Of a DNA stretch of 61,624 bases, positions 53,798 to 61,624 are shown piece by piece; position 1 is the stretch's first letter, and every line of letters starts with the position of its first letter. Origin of the DNA: Acidobacteriota bacterium. Lineage in GTDB: Bacteria; Acidobacteriota; UBA6911. The position numbers were made by a program, and so were the translations under genes. The stretch spans positions 1-61,624 of the forward strand of contig JAAYAM010000249.1 in the NCBI GenBank assembly GCA_012719355.1, in the 5' to 3' direction. The notes below the pieces were generated by a model. That model had not been told where the DNA came from and did no database searches. It saw only the letters and a program-made list of their open reading frames with translations.

Positions 53798-54802
53798 ATG
53801 TCTGAGTCCAGAGTTGCATCCGATCAGGACCGCGGTCGGGAGAAGAACTTCGCAATAATAGGAGTTGGAGGGTACATAGCCCCTCGGCACCTGAACGCAA
53901 TCAGAGCCAGCGGGCACAGGATAGTCGCTGCTCTCGACAAGCACGACAGCGTCGGGATACTGGACAGCTACTTCCCGGACGCCGAGTTTTTCACGGAATT
54001 CGAGCGATTCGACCGGCATGTCGAGAAACTTCGCCGGATGGGTGAAGATAGGAGAGTCCACTACCTGACCATATGTTCCCCGAATTATCTGCATGATGCG
54101 CACATACGGTATGCCCTTCGGATCAATGCGAATCCAATATGCGAAAAACCACTGGTGATCAATCCCTGGAATGTCGACGCACTGGAGGAACTGGAGCAGG
54201 AGTGCGGGCGGAAAATCAACTGCATACTGCAGCTGCGCCTGCACCCGGCCCTTATAGCTCTGAAGGAGCAGATAAGGGATGAGCCTGCCTCGGCAAGACA
54301 CTTGATCGATCTGACCTACATCACCTCAAGGGGACGCTGGTATTTCAGTTCCTGGAAGGGAGATCCCGAGAAGTCGGGAGGGGTTGCCACCAATATAGGA
54401 ATTCACTTTTTCGACATGCTCATGTGGATCTTTGGAGATGTGCTCTACTACGAGCTTCATCATTCCGATCCCACCCGCATGGCGGGATTTGTGAAACTGA
54501 ACAAGGCTGATGTGCGCTGGTTCCTGTCGATCAACCGCAACGATCTTCCGGCCCAGGCGGCAGGAAAGTCCACCTATCGCTCGATCACAGTCGATGGACG
54601 GGAGATTGAATTCTCAGAAAAGTTCGCCGATCTTCACACCCTCGTCTATCAGGACATTCTCGCGGGCCGGGGATTTGGAATAAAGGAGGTCCGTCCTTCC
54701 ATAAACCTGGTTCATGCCTTGCGCTACTCCGCGGCGCATGACGCGGAGAACGGTCACAGGCATCCGCTTTTGTCGGCGCCGGCGCTCGCAGCCGCAAGTT
54801 GA
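53798..54802 (+). CDS. wbpB: UDP-N-acetyl-glucosaminuronate 3-dehydrogenase, WbpB-like
   Basis: A 334-residue Gfo/Idh/MocA oxidoreductase with the WbpB/WlbA-specific N-terminal motif NFAIIGVGGYIAPRHL, ICEKPLVINP (EKP motif), LQLRLHPA and NIGIHFFDMLMWIFG (catalytic His region). WbpB oxidises UDP-GlcNAcA at C3; the keto product is aminated by WbpE. The wbpD-like gene follows 25 bp downstream. Its wbpE partner is 30 kb upstream at 23527, an odd separation. Confidence 0.9.
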   Translation: MSESRVASDQDRGREKNFAIIGVGGYIAPRHLNAIRASGHRIVAALDKHDSVGILDSYFPDAEFFTEFERFDRHVEKLRRMGEDRRVHYLTICSPNYLHDAHIRYALRINANPICEKPLVINPWNVDALEELEQECGRKINCILQLRLHPALIALKEQIRDEPASARHLIDLTYITSRGRWYFSSWKGDPEKSGGVATNIGIHFFDMLMWIFGDVLYYELHHSDPTRMAGFVKLNKADVRWFLSINRNDLPAQAAGKSTYRSITVDGREIEFSEKFADLHTLVYQDILAGRGFGIKEVRPSINLVHALRYSAAHDAENGHRHPLLSAPALAAAS

Positions 54803-54827
54803 GCCGTGACCCTGCGAAAGGAGCACT

Positions 54828-55490
54828 ATGGCCAAAGCAGCATCCTGTTTTGTTCACTCGAGCAGTTTCGTTGATGAAGGGGCGGCTGTCGGGGAAGGCG
54901 CAAGGATATGGCACTTCTGCCACGTGAGCGCAGGAGCGCGCATAGGGCGGAATTGCGTTCTGGGCCAGAACGTCTTCGTTGCCGACGGCGTCACGATCGG
55001 TGACAACTGCAAGATCCAGAACAACGTCTCGATCTACACCGGCACCATCCTGGAGGACGATGTTTTCCTCGGTCCAAGCTGTGTTCTGACGAACGTGACA
55101 AATCCACGGAGCCAGGTGATCAGGCACAGCCTCTACGAGAAGACCCTGATCCGTCGTGGCGCATCGGTAGGGGCCAATGCCACGGTTGTCTGCGGAATAG
55201 AAATCGGCCGCTATGCTTTCATAGGCGCCGGTGCGGTAGTGGTGGCGAATGTGCCCGACTACTCGTTGATGATGGGAGTGCCGGCGCGGCAGTGCGGCTG
55301 GATGAGCCGGCATGGTCACAGATTGGCCTCGCCTGATCACGATGGGGTTATGATATGCCCCGAGAGCGGATTTCGATACAGGGAGCTTGTGCCGGGTGTA
55401 CTCCGGTGCCTGGACCTGGCAGAAGAGTCACCCCTTCCCGCCGATCTGGCCATCGGCGCAAAGAGCTACGACCAGTTTAAGAAGGGATAG
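54828..55490 (+). CDS. wbpD: UDP-2-acetamido-3-amino-glucuronate N-acetyltransferase, WbpD-like
   Basis: A 220-residue left-handed beta-helix acetyltransferase. Hexapeptide coils run from AAVGEGARIWHFCHVSAGARIG through CKIQNNVSIYTGTILEDDVFLG to GVPARQCGW; the C-terminal MICPESGFRYREL segment is typical of WbpD. It uses acetyl-CoA to acetylate the 3-amino group. It is the last gene of the polysaccharide locus; a strong terminator follows 36 bp later. The paralogue at 23043 is shorter and lacks this tail. Confidence 0.9.
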   Translation: MAKAASCFVHSSSFVDEGAAVGEGARIWHFCHVSAGARIGRNCVLGQNVFVADGVTIGDNCKIQNNVSIYTGTILEDDVFLGPSCVLTNVTNPRSQVIRHSLYEKTLIRRGASVGANATVVCGIEIGRYAFIGAGAVVVANVPDYSLMMGVPARQCGWMSRHGHRLASPDHDGVMICPESGFRYRELVPGVLRCLDLAEESPLPADLAIGAKSYDQFKKG

Positions 55491-55525
55491 CGAAGAACAC
55501 AGGCGCCGCGGATCCGGTATCGCAA

Positions 55526-55564
55526 AGAGCCCTGTCGAGTACTACTCGGCAGGGCTCTTTTTTT
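55526..55564 (+). terminator. Intrinsic terminator closing the polysaccharide locus
   Basis: AGAGCCCTGTCGAGT and ACTCGGCAGGGCTCT form a 15-bp stem with one G-U pair around an ACT loop, followed by seven T. It lies 36 bp after the last locus gene. Confidence 0.92.
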
Positions 55565-55565
55565 G

Positions 55566-55583
55566 GTGCGCCCGGCAGGGCGC
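55566..55583 (+). mobile_element. 18-nt remnant of a group II intron 5' end
   Basis: GTGCGCCCGGCAGGGCGC directly follows the terminator T-run plus G and is identical to the first 18 nt of the intron at 61449, including the same CTCTTTTT...G context. Similarity to the intron stops at 55584. Group IIC introns insert after terminators, so this looks like a 3'-truncated insertion or its footprint. Confidence 0.7.
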
Positions 55584-55645
55584 TCATCCGCCGGGATAAC
55601 GCGTTTGAGCTCTACGCTCCCCGGAACAATGACCTTCGAATCTGT

Positions 55646-56194
55646 CTACCAGGCCGGATTCGCCGGTGGTGCGATCCACTTCTCCACCGCCTCGTTGTAG
55701 ATCGTGCGCTTGCTGAACAGCCACTGTCCGTCCACCTTGACCATTTCATCCTCGTAGTGGCCGTATGCGTCCAGAACAGCCCGGCGCTCAGGATTATTGT
55801 TGCCATAATGGAACCAGTAGGCTCTTCCTGTCGCTCTGTCCCCGTCGATTCTCAGGACAATGTTTGTGATGTTATGGCGGCCTGACGGGCGGTATGCCCC
55901 TTCCGTGCTCTGCGCCGCCTGATCGAAAACAGGTCTGGACTCCTCGAGTCTCTTGCGGATTTCGTCGCGGCCCTTTGCCTGGTATTCGATGATATCCAGT
56001 ATGCCGTCCGGCGTGAATGTCGAGACATAGGCATCCATATCGAAGAAGTCGAGGGCAAAGAGGTAGCGCGCCTGAAGATCCATGATCTGTGCACGGTCTT
56101 CAGCATAACTGTCCGTCTTGGTTGTACATGAGGAAGTAACAAGCAACAGCCCCGCGACGGCCGCTATCAACAGCAATCCGATGTGTTTTTTCAT
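55646..56194 (-). CDS. SnoaL-like (NTF2-fold) exported protein, possible lipoprotein
   Basis: A 182-residue protein with an N-terminal hydrophobic segment (LLLIAAVAGLLLVTSSC) and a Cys at its end; the lipobox (TSSC) is imperfect, so lipid attachment is uncertain. The rest is an NTF2-like domain: AQIMDLQARYLFALDFFDMDAYVSTFTPDG and an RPSGRHNITNIVLRI strand pair. Function is unknown. ATG 56194 follows GGGAGGG; the longer frame to 56263 is not needed. The gene converges on the polysaccharide locus. Confidence 0.82.
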   Translation of the reverse strand: MKKHIGLLLIAAVAGLLLVTSSCTTKTDSYAEDRAQIMDLQARYLFALDFFDMDAYVSTFTPDGILDIIEYQAKGRDEIRKRLEESRPVFDQAAQSTEGAYRPSGRHNITNIVLRIDGDRATGRAYWFHYGNNNPERRAVLDAYGHYEDEMVKVDGQWLFSKRTIYNEAVEKWIAPPANPAW

Positions 56195-56320
56195 ATCATC
56201 CCTCCCAGGACTCACAGATGTTGTCAGATGGCCGGATTGTCTCACAACAAAGATCTTATTCAACAGAATTAATGTTCAAAGTCCGCAGATGGATGACGCC
56301 GACGGTGTGCTGGATATTCC

Positions 56321-58423
56321 CTAATCGAAGACGCTGTTCCGGGCGAACTTCATTAGGTCATACGGCGGTTGCCCTCCGCCCAGCCAGCGGTGAAACCAGT
56401 CCAGATGAGCGTTATAGTAAAACGCCATCTCGTACCAGTCCGGCCAATGTCCCGCATTTCTGTAGACTATCAGCCTTGAAGGAACGCCCATCTTCTGCAA
56501 AGCGGTGAAGAACTCAAGACTCTGGGTGTAGGGAACGCGGAAATCTCTTTCCCCTGTGATTACAAGGCATGGCGTCTTGAAATTTTTCACATATTCCGAG
56601 GGGGACCACTTCCGGTAGAGTTCTGAATCCCATGGAGTTCCGCCCAGATCCCACTCGGGAAACCACAATTCGTCCGTCGAGCCGTACATCGACGTAAGGT
56701 TGTAGACACCCATCATGGCGGCACTCGTCCTGAAGCGCGTCGTGTGACCTTCGAACCACATCATCATGTAGCCGCCAAAAGACCAGCCCATCGATCCCAT
56801 CCGTTCCTTGTCGACGTACGGCAGATTCTCCAGAGCGTCCGTAACGAGCATGAGATCTTTGAAAACGCGTCCGCCCCAGTCCTTGCTTATTGCGTCGGTA
56901 AAATCCTGTCCATATCCCGTTGAACCGGTCGGGTTGGCGAAAGCGACGACATAATCCTTCCCGGGATACACCTGCCAGTCGCCCCGGTAGGTGTCCATCC
57001 ACTGCGACTGGGGACCGCCGTGGACATTGAGGATCAGCGGGTATTTCTTCGCGGGATCGAAACCGTGAGGCTTTATCACGAATACGTGCACTTTGTAATC
57101 GCCCGCTCCCTGCACCCACATTTCTTCCGGTGCACGCAGATCCACTTCGGCGACGAGCTCTTCGTTGAAATTCGTCAGCTGTGTGGGCCGTCCGGTCTTC
57201 GAATCGAATCGTAAAATCTCTGGGGGAGCGTTGATTGTCCGGCGTTCGTAAACCACAGTGCTCCCGGCGTCAGCCGTCTTCCAGGAAACTATTGCGCCGT
57301 CGGTAAGCAGCGGAACCGGCTTCCGATCCCCGAGTGAGATGCGGTATATCGGGTTGCGGGCATGGTATTCGCCTTGAAAGAGAAGCGAACCGGGTTCCTG
57401 ATCCCAGGCAAGAGCGGTCACCCAGTTGTCGTAATTCGAAGCGTCGGTAAGATACAGGGTGGTTTTCGTATTGCGATCGTACACCGCCAGGCGGAAGAGG
57501 TCCGATTCAAAACCTGGGGTCGCCTGGCTGCGGTAGCCGATGTATCGGCCATCCGGCGAATACACGGGAGTTCCATCCCATCCGCGATTCTGTGCTGTGA
57601 TATTTACCGCGCCGGCTCCGTTGCGCTCTTTTATCGGAACGATCCACAGATCTGCATTAGTCGAACTTGCGGGGTCCGGATCGTGATTCGAGACATAGCA
57701 GAGTTCGCTGCCATCGGGCGAGAAGGCATAACCCGGCTCGGGATCGAGCGAGAACGTGGGGCTCTCGAATGCGCCGGGAGTCAGGTCGCGAAGGATCTTG
57801 CCATTCCTGGCGTCCGCCAGCAGTATGTGAGAGCAGGTGCCGTCGCGCCAGAAATCCCAGTGCCGGTACAGGAGACTGTCCGCCACATGCACCTGCAGCC
57901 TTCCTTCCATCTTTCTCGCGATTCTGCTGTTGCATTCGCTGTCGGCGCCGCATTCCGGATAAACGCGTGCTGCGACGGCCAGGTGGCGGCCATCAGGGGA
58001 AATCCTGTACGAAGTGATGCCCATCGAGAAAGTGGTCAGTTTTTCCGGATCGTCTTCATCCAGGGAAAGCTCGAAAACTTGTGTCCGGTTTCCATCCCTG
58101 TCGGACATGAACAGGATCCGTTTACCGTCCGGCGTGAATTGCGGGGCAACGTCATTGTGGTGCGAGAAGGTCAGCTGGCGCAGATCAGTCCCGTCAGTCT
58201 TCATCATCCACAGTTCAGACCACGTCCTGGCTTCTTCCAGATTATACCGCCGCACAGCGAAAACAATCCGGTCGCCGTCAGCACTTATCGCGGGCGAATT
58301 CGGAAAGACGGTCCTGTAGTAATCCGCGATTTGAAACGCGCGCCGGGATTCCTCGCTCCGTGCCGGAGGAAAGGCGATACCGGCAAGCAGGAGTACTGCA
58401 ACTCCAGTCTGCAAGAACTTCAT
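56321..58423 (-). CDS. Prolyl oligopeptidase-family (S9) exported peptidase
   Basis: A 700-residue S9 enzyme with a signal peptide (VAVLLLAGIAFPPARS). A seven-blade WD40/TolB-like propeller is at about 30-430 (FTPDGKRILFMSDRDG, RISPDGRHLAVAARVY, YSPDGRYIGYRS). The alpha/beta hydrolase domain has the catalytic Ser in GWSFGGYMM near residue 549, Asp in TGERDFRVPY and His in NAGHWPDWYE. It removes peptides in the periplasm or outside. An AAGGAGAT ribosome site precedes the ATG. Confidence 0.93.
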   Translation of the reverse strand: MKFLQTGVAVLLLAGIAFPPARSEESRRAFQIADYYRTVFPNSPAISADGDRIVFAVRRYNLEEARTWSELWMMKTDGTDLRQLTFSHHNDVAPQFTPDGKRILFMSDRDGNRTQVFELSLDEDDPEKLTTFSMGITSYRISPDGRHLAVAARVYPECGADSECNSRIARKMEGRLQVHVADSLLYRHWDFWRDGTCSHILLADARNGKILRDLTPGAFESPTFSLDPEPGYAFSPDGSELCYVSNHDPDPASSTNADLWIVPIKERNGAGAVNITAQNRGWDGTPVYSPDGRYIGYRSQATPGFESDLFRLAVYDRNTKTTLYLTDASNYDNWVTALAWDQEPGSLLFQGEYHARNPIYRISLGDRKPVPLLTDGAIVSWKTADAGSTVVYERRTINAPPEILRFDSKTGRPTQLTNFNEELVAEVDLRAPEEMWVQGAGDYKVHVFVIKPHGFDPAKKYPLILNVHGGPQSQWMDTYRGDWQVYPGKDYVVAFANPTGSTGYGQDFTDAISKDWGGRVFKDLMLVTDALENLPYVDKERMGSMGWSFGGYMMMWFEGHTTRFRTSAAMMGVYNLTSMYGSTDELWFPEWDLGGTPWDSELYRKWSPSEYVKNFKTPCLVITGERDFRVPYTQSLEFFTALQKMGVPSRLIVYRNAGHWPDWYEMAFYYNAHLDWFHRWLGGGQPPYDLMKFARNSVFD

Positions 58424-58631
58424 GATTCATCTCCTTGAACAGTTGCCGCTTCCAGCTTGCGGCCTGAGCAACAATTATATACTTGTATGTGACTGTACCC
58501 CGCACCCGGTGCGACCGCTCACTTTGAGCTGATGTGGTAACGATTATGCTTCACAAATATCTTCTGGGAACGGCAGCCTGATATGACGGTTCTGCCTTTG
58601 CTCGAAAACAGATCATGAGGAGAGAGCGACT
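58424..58631. promoter_or_regulatory. Divergent region between S9 peptidase and phosphoketolase genes
   Basis: A perfect TATAAT on the minus strand (plus 58474-58479, ATTATA) is placed as -10 for the S9 peptidase, though no good -35 lies 17 bp away. For the plus-strand gene, TTGAGC near 58526 with TATGCT near 58547 is a weak pair with short spacing. AGGAGAG precedes the phosphoketolase ATG. Confidence 0.45.
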
Positions 58632-60995
58632 ATGAAAGCTCCGCTGACGCCTGAAGTGCTGAGAAAAATGAACGCCTACTGGAGGGCAGCCAACTATCTT
58701 TCGGTGGGACAGATTTACCTTTACGACGATCCGCTTCTGAAAAGGCCTCTGACTCTGAATGACGTCAAGCCGAGACTTCTTGGTCACTGGGGTACTACTC
58801 CCGGGCTCAATTTCATATACGTCCATCTGAACAGGATCATCCGTCAGTACGATCTCGACATGATCTACATTGCGGGGCCGGGACACGGCGGTCCGGCAAT
58901 GGTGGCAAACACGTACCTGGAAGGAACCTATTCGGAGTTCTACCCTGACATCTCTCAGGATGAGGAAGGGATGAAAGCCCTTTTCAGGGAGTTCTCATTT
59001 CCCGGAGGGATTCCAAGCCATGCAGCTCCCGAGACCCCTGGATCAATACACGAAGGAGGCGAACTGGGTTACTCGCTCATGCACGCGTACGGCGCGGCCT
59101 TCGACAATCCCGGACTGGTGGTGGCATGCGTGATAGGCGATGGCGAAGCGGAAACAGGACCGCTGGCGACAAGCTGGCATTCAAACAAATTCCTGAATCC
59201 TGCAATCGATGGGGCGGTGCTTCCCATCCTGCACCTGAACGGCTACAAGATCTCAAGTGCCACTTTTCTGGCACGCATCAGCTCGCAGGAACTCGAGGAC
59301 CTGTTCCGGGGTTACGGGTATGAACCCCATTTTGTCGAGGGTGAAGATCCGGACCCGGTGCACCAGAGGATGGCGGAGGTTCTTGACGAGTCGATCCTCA
59401 GGATCAGGGCGATCCAAAAAGAGGCGAGGGAGCAGGGATTCAGCAAACGCCCTATCTGGCCGATGATCATACTGCGCACCCCAAAGGGGTGGACCGGTCC
59501 CAAAGAGGTCGATGGAATGAAAACCGAAGGGTCGTTCCGTTCGCATCAGGTTCCTCTCGCCGAACTGGCTTCAAAGCCGCACCATCTGAAGATGCTCGAG
59601 GACTGGATGCGGAGTTATAAGCCGGAGGAACTCTTTGATGCGGAGGGGAGACTTGTGCCGGAACTGGCGGAACTGGCTCCGAAAGGGGAGCGGCGGATGG
59701 GCGCCAACCCTCACGCAAACGGAGGGCTGCTGCTCCGCGATCTGAAGCTTCCTGATTTCAGGGCATATGCGGTTTCGGTCCCGGAGCCGGGAACGGTGAT
59801 GGCCGAAGCGACGCGTGTGAGCGCGGCCTTTCTCCGAGACGTGATGAAGCTGAACCGGCATCAGCACAACTTCCGGATTTTCGGACCAGACGAGACGGCA
59901 TCAAACCGGCTGTCGCCGATCTTCGAGGCAACCGGCAGGATGTCGACCGCAGAGATACTCGAATCGGATGAACATGATTCTCCGGAGGGGCGCGTAATGG
60001 AGGTGTTGAGCGAGCACCTCTGCCAGGGCTGGCTGGAAGGATATCTGCTGACCGGGCGGCATGGATTCTTCTCCTGCTACGAAGCCTTTGTCCACATTGT
60101 CGATTCCATGTTCAACCAGCACGCAAAATGGCTGAAGGTGTGCCGTGATATCCCCTGGCGAAGACCGATCGCATCGCTGACATACCTGCTGACATCGCAT
60201 GTGTGGAGGCAGGATCACAACGGCTTCAGTCACCAGGATCCGGGATTCATCGATCATGTAGTAAATAAGAAAGCTGATATCATTAGAGTGTATCTTCCAC
60301 CGGACGCAAACACACTTCTATCGGTCGTCAACCACTGTCTCCGCAGCCGCAACTACGTCAACGTTATTGTCGCCGGCAAACAGCCGGCGCTTCAGTGGCT
60401 TAGTATGGACGACGCCGTGCGTCATTGCTCCGCGGGATTAGGGATATGGGATTGGGCTAGCAACGACATCGACGGCGACCCGGACGTTGTGATGGCCTGC
60501 GCCGGCGACATTCCAACCCTTGAGACCCTTGCTGCCGTTCAGTTGCTGCGGGAGCGGTTTCCGCAGCTGAAGATCCGGGTGGTCAACATCGTGGATCTAA
60601 TGACGCTGCAGCCGCAGAGCGAGCACCCGCACGGACTGGATGACAAGGAGTTCGACATTATCTTTACAAGGGATAAGCCGATCATCTTTGCTTACCATGG
60701 CTATCCGTGGCTGATTCACCGTCTCACCTATCGGCGACACAACCATAGAAACTTGCACGTCAGGGGGTACAAGGAGGAAGGGACGACCACGACGCCTTTC
60801 GACATGGTTGTAATGAACGACCTTGACAGGTTCCACCTGGCCGCAGATGTAATCGAGCGCGTTCCGAGTCTTGGTTCAAGAGCAGCTCATTACAAGCAAT
60901 GGATACGCGACCGGTTGCTGGATCACAAATCGTATATCAGGAAGCACGGCGAGGACATGCCTGAAATCCGGAACTGGAAATGGAAATCACAGTGA
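58632..60995 (+). CDS. xfp: Xylulose-5-phosphate/fructose-6-phosphate phosphoketolase
   Basis: A 787-residue thiamine-diphosphate enzyme of normal length that splits xylulose 5-phosphate (and/or fructose 6-phosphate) with phosphate to acetyl phosphate. It has [18 protein letters not shown], the phosphoketolase signature [17 protein letters not shown], the TPP motif [19 protein letters not shown] and the [10 protein letters not shown] segment near residue 535. It is isolated from other pentose genes, with an acetate kinase or phosphotransacetylase partner not in view. Confidence 0.96.
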   Translation: MKAPLTPEVLRKMNAYWRAANYLSVGQIYLYDDPLLKRPLTLNDVKPRLLGHWGTTPGLNFIYVHLNRIIRQYDLDMIYIAGPGHGGPAMVANTYLEGTYSEFYPDISQDEEGMKALFREFSFPGGIPSHAAPETPGSIHEGGELGYSLMHAYGAAFDNPGLVVACVIGDGEAETGPLATSWHSNKFLNPAIDGAVLPILHLNGYKISSATFLARISSQELEDLFRGYGYEPHFVEGEDPDPVHQRMAEVLDESILRIRAIQKEAREQGFSKRPIWPMIILRTPKGWTGPKEVDGMKTEGSFRSHQVPLAELASKPHHLKMLEDWMRSYKPEELFDAEGRLVPELAELAPKGERRMGANPHANGGLLLRDLKLPDFRAYAVSVPEPGTVMAEATRVSAAFLRDVMKLNRHQHNFRIFGPDETASNRLSPIFEATGRMSTAEILESDEHDSPEGRVMEVLSEHLCQGWLEGYLLTGRHGFFSCYEAFVHIVDSMFNQHAKWLKVCRDIPWRRPIASLTYLLTSHVWRQDHNGFSHQDPGFIDHVVNKKADIIRVYLPPDANTLLSVVNHCLRSRNYVNVIVAGKQPALQWLSMDDAVRHCSAGLGIWDWASNDIDGDPDVVMACAGDIPTLETLAAVQLLRERFPQLKIRVVNIVDLMTLQPQSEHPHGLDDKEFDIIFTRDKPIIFAYHGYPWLIHRLTYRRHNHRNLHVRGYKEEGTTTTPFDMVVMNDLDRFHLAADVIERVPSLGSRAAHYKQWIRDRLLDHKSYIRKHGEDMPEIRNWKWKSQ

Positions 60996-61006
60996 AGAGG
61001 GATAGG

Positions 61007-61138
61007 ATGTGTGGAATAGTCGGGCTTGCTTCATGGGTAGTAATACGCGTAAGAAATTGCATACGATCGCGTATGCTCGAATGGGTGTTTTGGCCGATTG
61101 TTCCTCTTGTGGTTCGGATGTTAAATAGACATCGTTGA
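61007..61138 (+). pseudogene. Relic of a class II glutamine amidotransferase (AsnB-like) 5' end
   Basis: The frame starting at ATG 61007, 11 bp after the xfp stop, encodes MCGIVGLAS, the diagnostic start of glutamine-dependent amidotransferases (catalytic Cys2), and has GAAGAGGGATAGG upstream. Similarity ends about residue 9; the remaining ~34 residues are unrelated and end at a stop. This looks like a gene broken by an insertion or deletion near 61036. Confidence 0.5.
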
Positions 61139-61315
61139 AGGTAGCAGTCGAAGGACGCGGCGGGCGCTGGAATCGTTTCAGCGCCTGAGGAGAACCAAAC
61201 ATCCCGCATTCCGCAGCCTCGTCCTCGATGAAGGCCCGGCGTAGTCGGCCGGGGAGTAGTAGCTGAAAGGCGGGTTGCGGCAGTCGTACCGCCGGACCCG
61301 CCGAGCAATAATCTG

Positions 61316-61336
61316 AGGGCCGGTCGGCCCTTTATT
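61316..61336 (+). terminator. Weak intrinsic terminator candidate
   Basis: AGGGCC and GGCCCT form a 6-bp stem around a GGTC loop followed by TTATT. Short stem and impure T-tract make it uncertain. Confidence 0.35.
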
Positions 61337-61337
61337 C

Positions 61338-61353
61338 ACGAAGCGCGAGCAAA
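61338..61353 (+). repeat. 16-bp repeat, copy 2
   Basis: Second exact copy of ACGAAGCGCGAGCAAA (see 12311). It is followed by the CGGTC/GACCG hairpin and a GCCTTAG...CCTGCT tract also found after copy 1. Confidence 0.6.
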
Positions 61354-61419
61354 TCAACACCTCCAATCGGCGGTCTTACGACCGTTCCCGTCACAAATCC
61401 GCCTTAGCCTGCTGCCATG

Positions 61420-61447
61420 GGGCCCCGGTGTCCGGGGCCCTCTTTTT
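61420..61447 (+). terminator. Intrinsic terminator used as intron target
   Basis: GGGCCCCGG and CCGGGGCCC form a perfect 9-bp stem with a TGT loop, followed by TCTTTTT. The intron begins one base after the T-run. Confidence 0.88.
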
Positions 61448-61448
61448 G

Positions 61449-61624
<176 letters not shown>

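Larger units (their letters stand above)
61036..61448. other. Structured non-coding stretch before the group II intron
   Basis: No coding gene is visible. Hairpins are dense: GCATACG/CGTATGC near 61061, GGCGCTG/CAGCGCC near 61167, the two-part stem GGCGGGT...ACCCGCC at 61269-61302, and terminator-like hairpins at 61316 and 61420. It also holds copy 2 of the 16-bp repeat. It may be debris of a mobile element or a structured RNA gene. Confidence 0.45.

Noticed and set aside
57362-58438. 358-residue plus-strand open frame opposite the S9 peptidase
   Set aside because: No family motif; fully covered by the intact S9 peptidase gene on the other strand.

Overview
The window looks like a piece of a moderately GC-rich (my estimate is high fifties %) diderm bacterial chromosome. 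Outer-membrane and periplasmic polysaccharide export genes, an outer-membrane barrel-type protein, a separate BY-kinase and Wzz pair, and secreted S9 peptidase and SnoaL-type proteins fit Acidobacteriota or a deltaproteobacterial lineage. No rRNA or other marker gene is present, so this placement is an inference of low to moderate confidence.

Region 1 (1-11,926) is core and repair metabolism. It holds the tail of a xanthine dehydrogenase-family large subunit. A tightly packed minus-strand unit follows: ppx/GppA-HD, ppk1, a ROK sugar kinase and a PHP phosphatase. Divergent to it are sixA and a GGDEF response regulator. Next come the helicase/exonuclease pair mrfA-mrfB and a convergent TPR protein.

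Region 2 (11,927-15,868) is a regulatory zone: a 638-bp gene-free stretch, three NarL/LuxR-type response regulators (the second with a degenerate receiver) and a small PilZ protein. It sits directly before the polysaccharide locus.

Region 3 (15,869-55,490) is one very long, same-strand exopolysaccharide or O-antigen locus with many genes joined by ATGA-type overlaps. It has the full Wzx/Wzy apparatus: Wza-like export protein, barrel-like protein, Wzz, a BY-kinase fused to a DUF4388/PATAN-like domain, a polyprenyl-phosphate sugar transferase with a degenerate GGDEF, Wzy-like polymerase/ligase and Wzx flippase. It also carries several glycosyltransferases, a Wbp-type route to a 2,3-diacetamido-uronic acid (wbpB, wbpD, wbpE and wbpI homologues, no wbpA seen) and an HldE-like protein with altered adenylyltransferase motifs. 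A CDP-sugar module (rfbF, 3,5-epimerase, SDRs, C-methyltransferase, DUF4910, PIG-L) lies near its end. Modification enzymes are a ChbG deacetylase, a NodB deacetylase, a FemAB-like acyltransferase, a Cys-less asparagine-synthetase-like ligase, a six-hairpin protein and a beta-helix protein. The locus ends at a strong intrinsic terminator.

Region 4 (55,491-61,624) has a SnoaL-like lipoprotein candidate, an S9 peptidase, phosphoketolase, an eight-residue relic of a class II glutamine amidotransferase start, and a structured non-coding stretch. The window ends in the 5' part of a group II intron resembling group IIC, sitting right after an intrinsic terminator. An 18-nt copy of the same intron start lies after the terminator that closes the polysaccharide locus.
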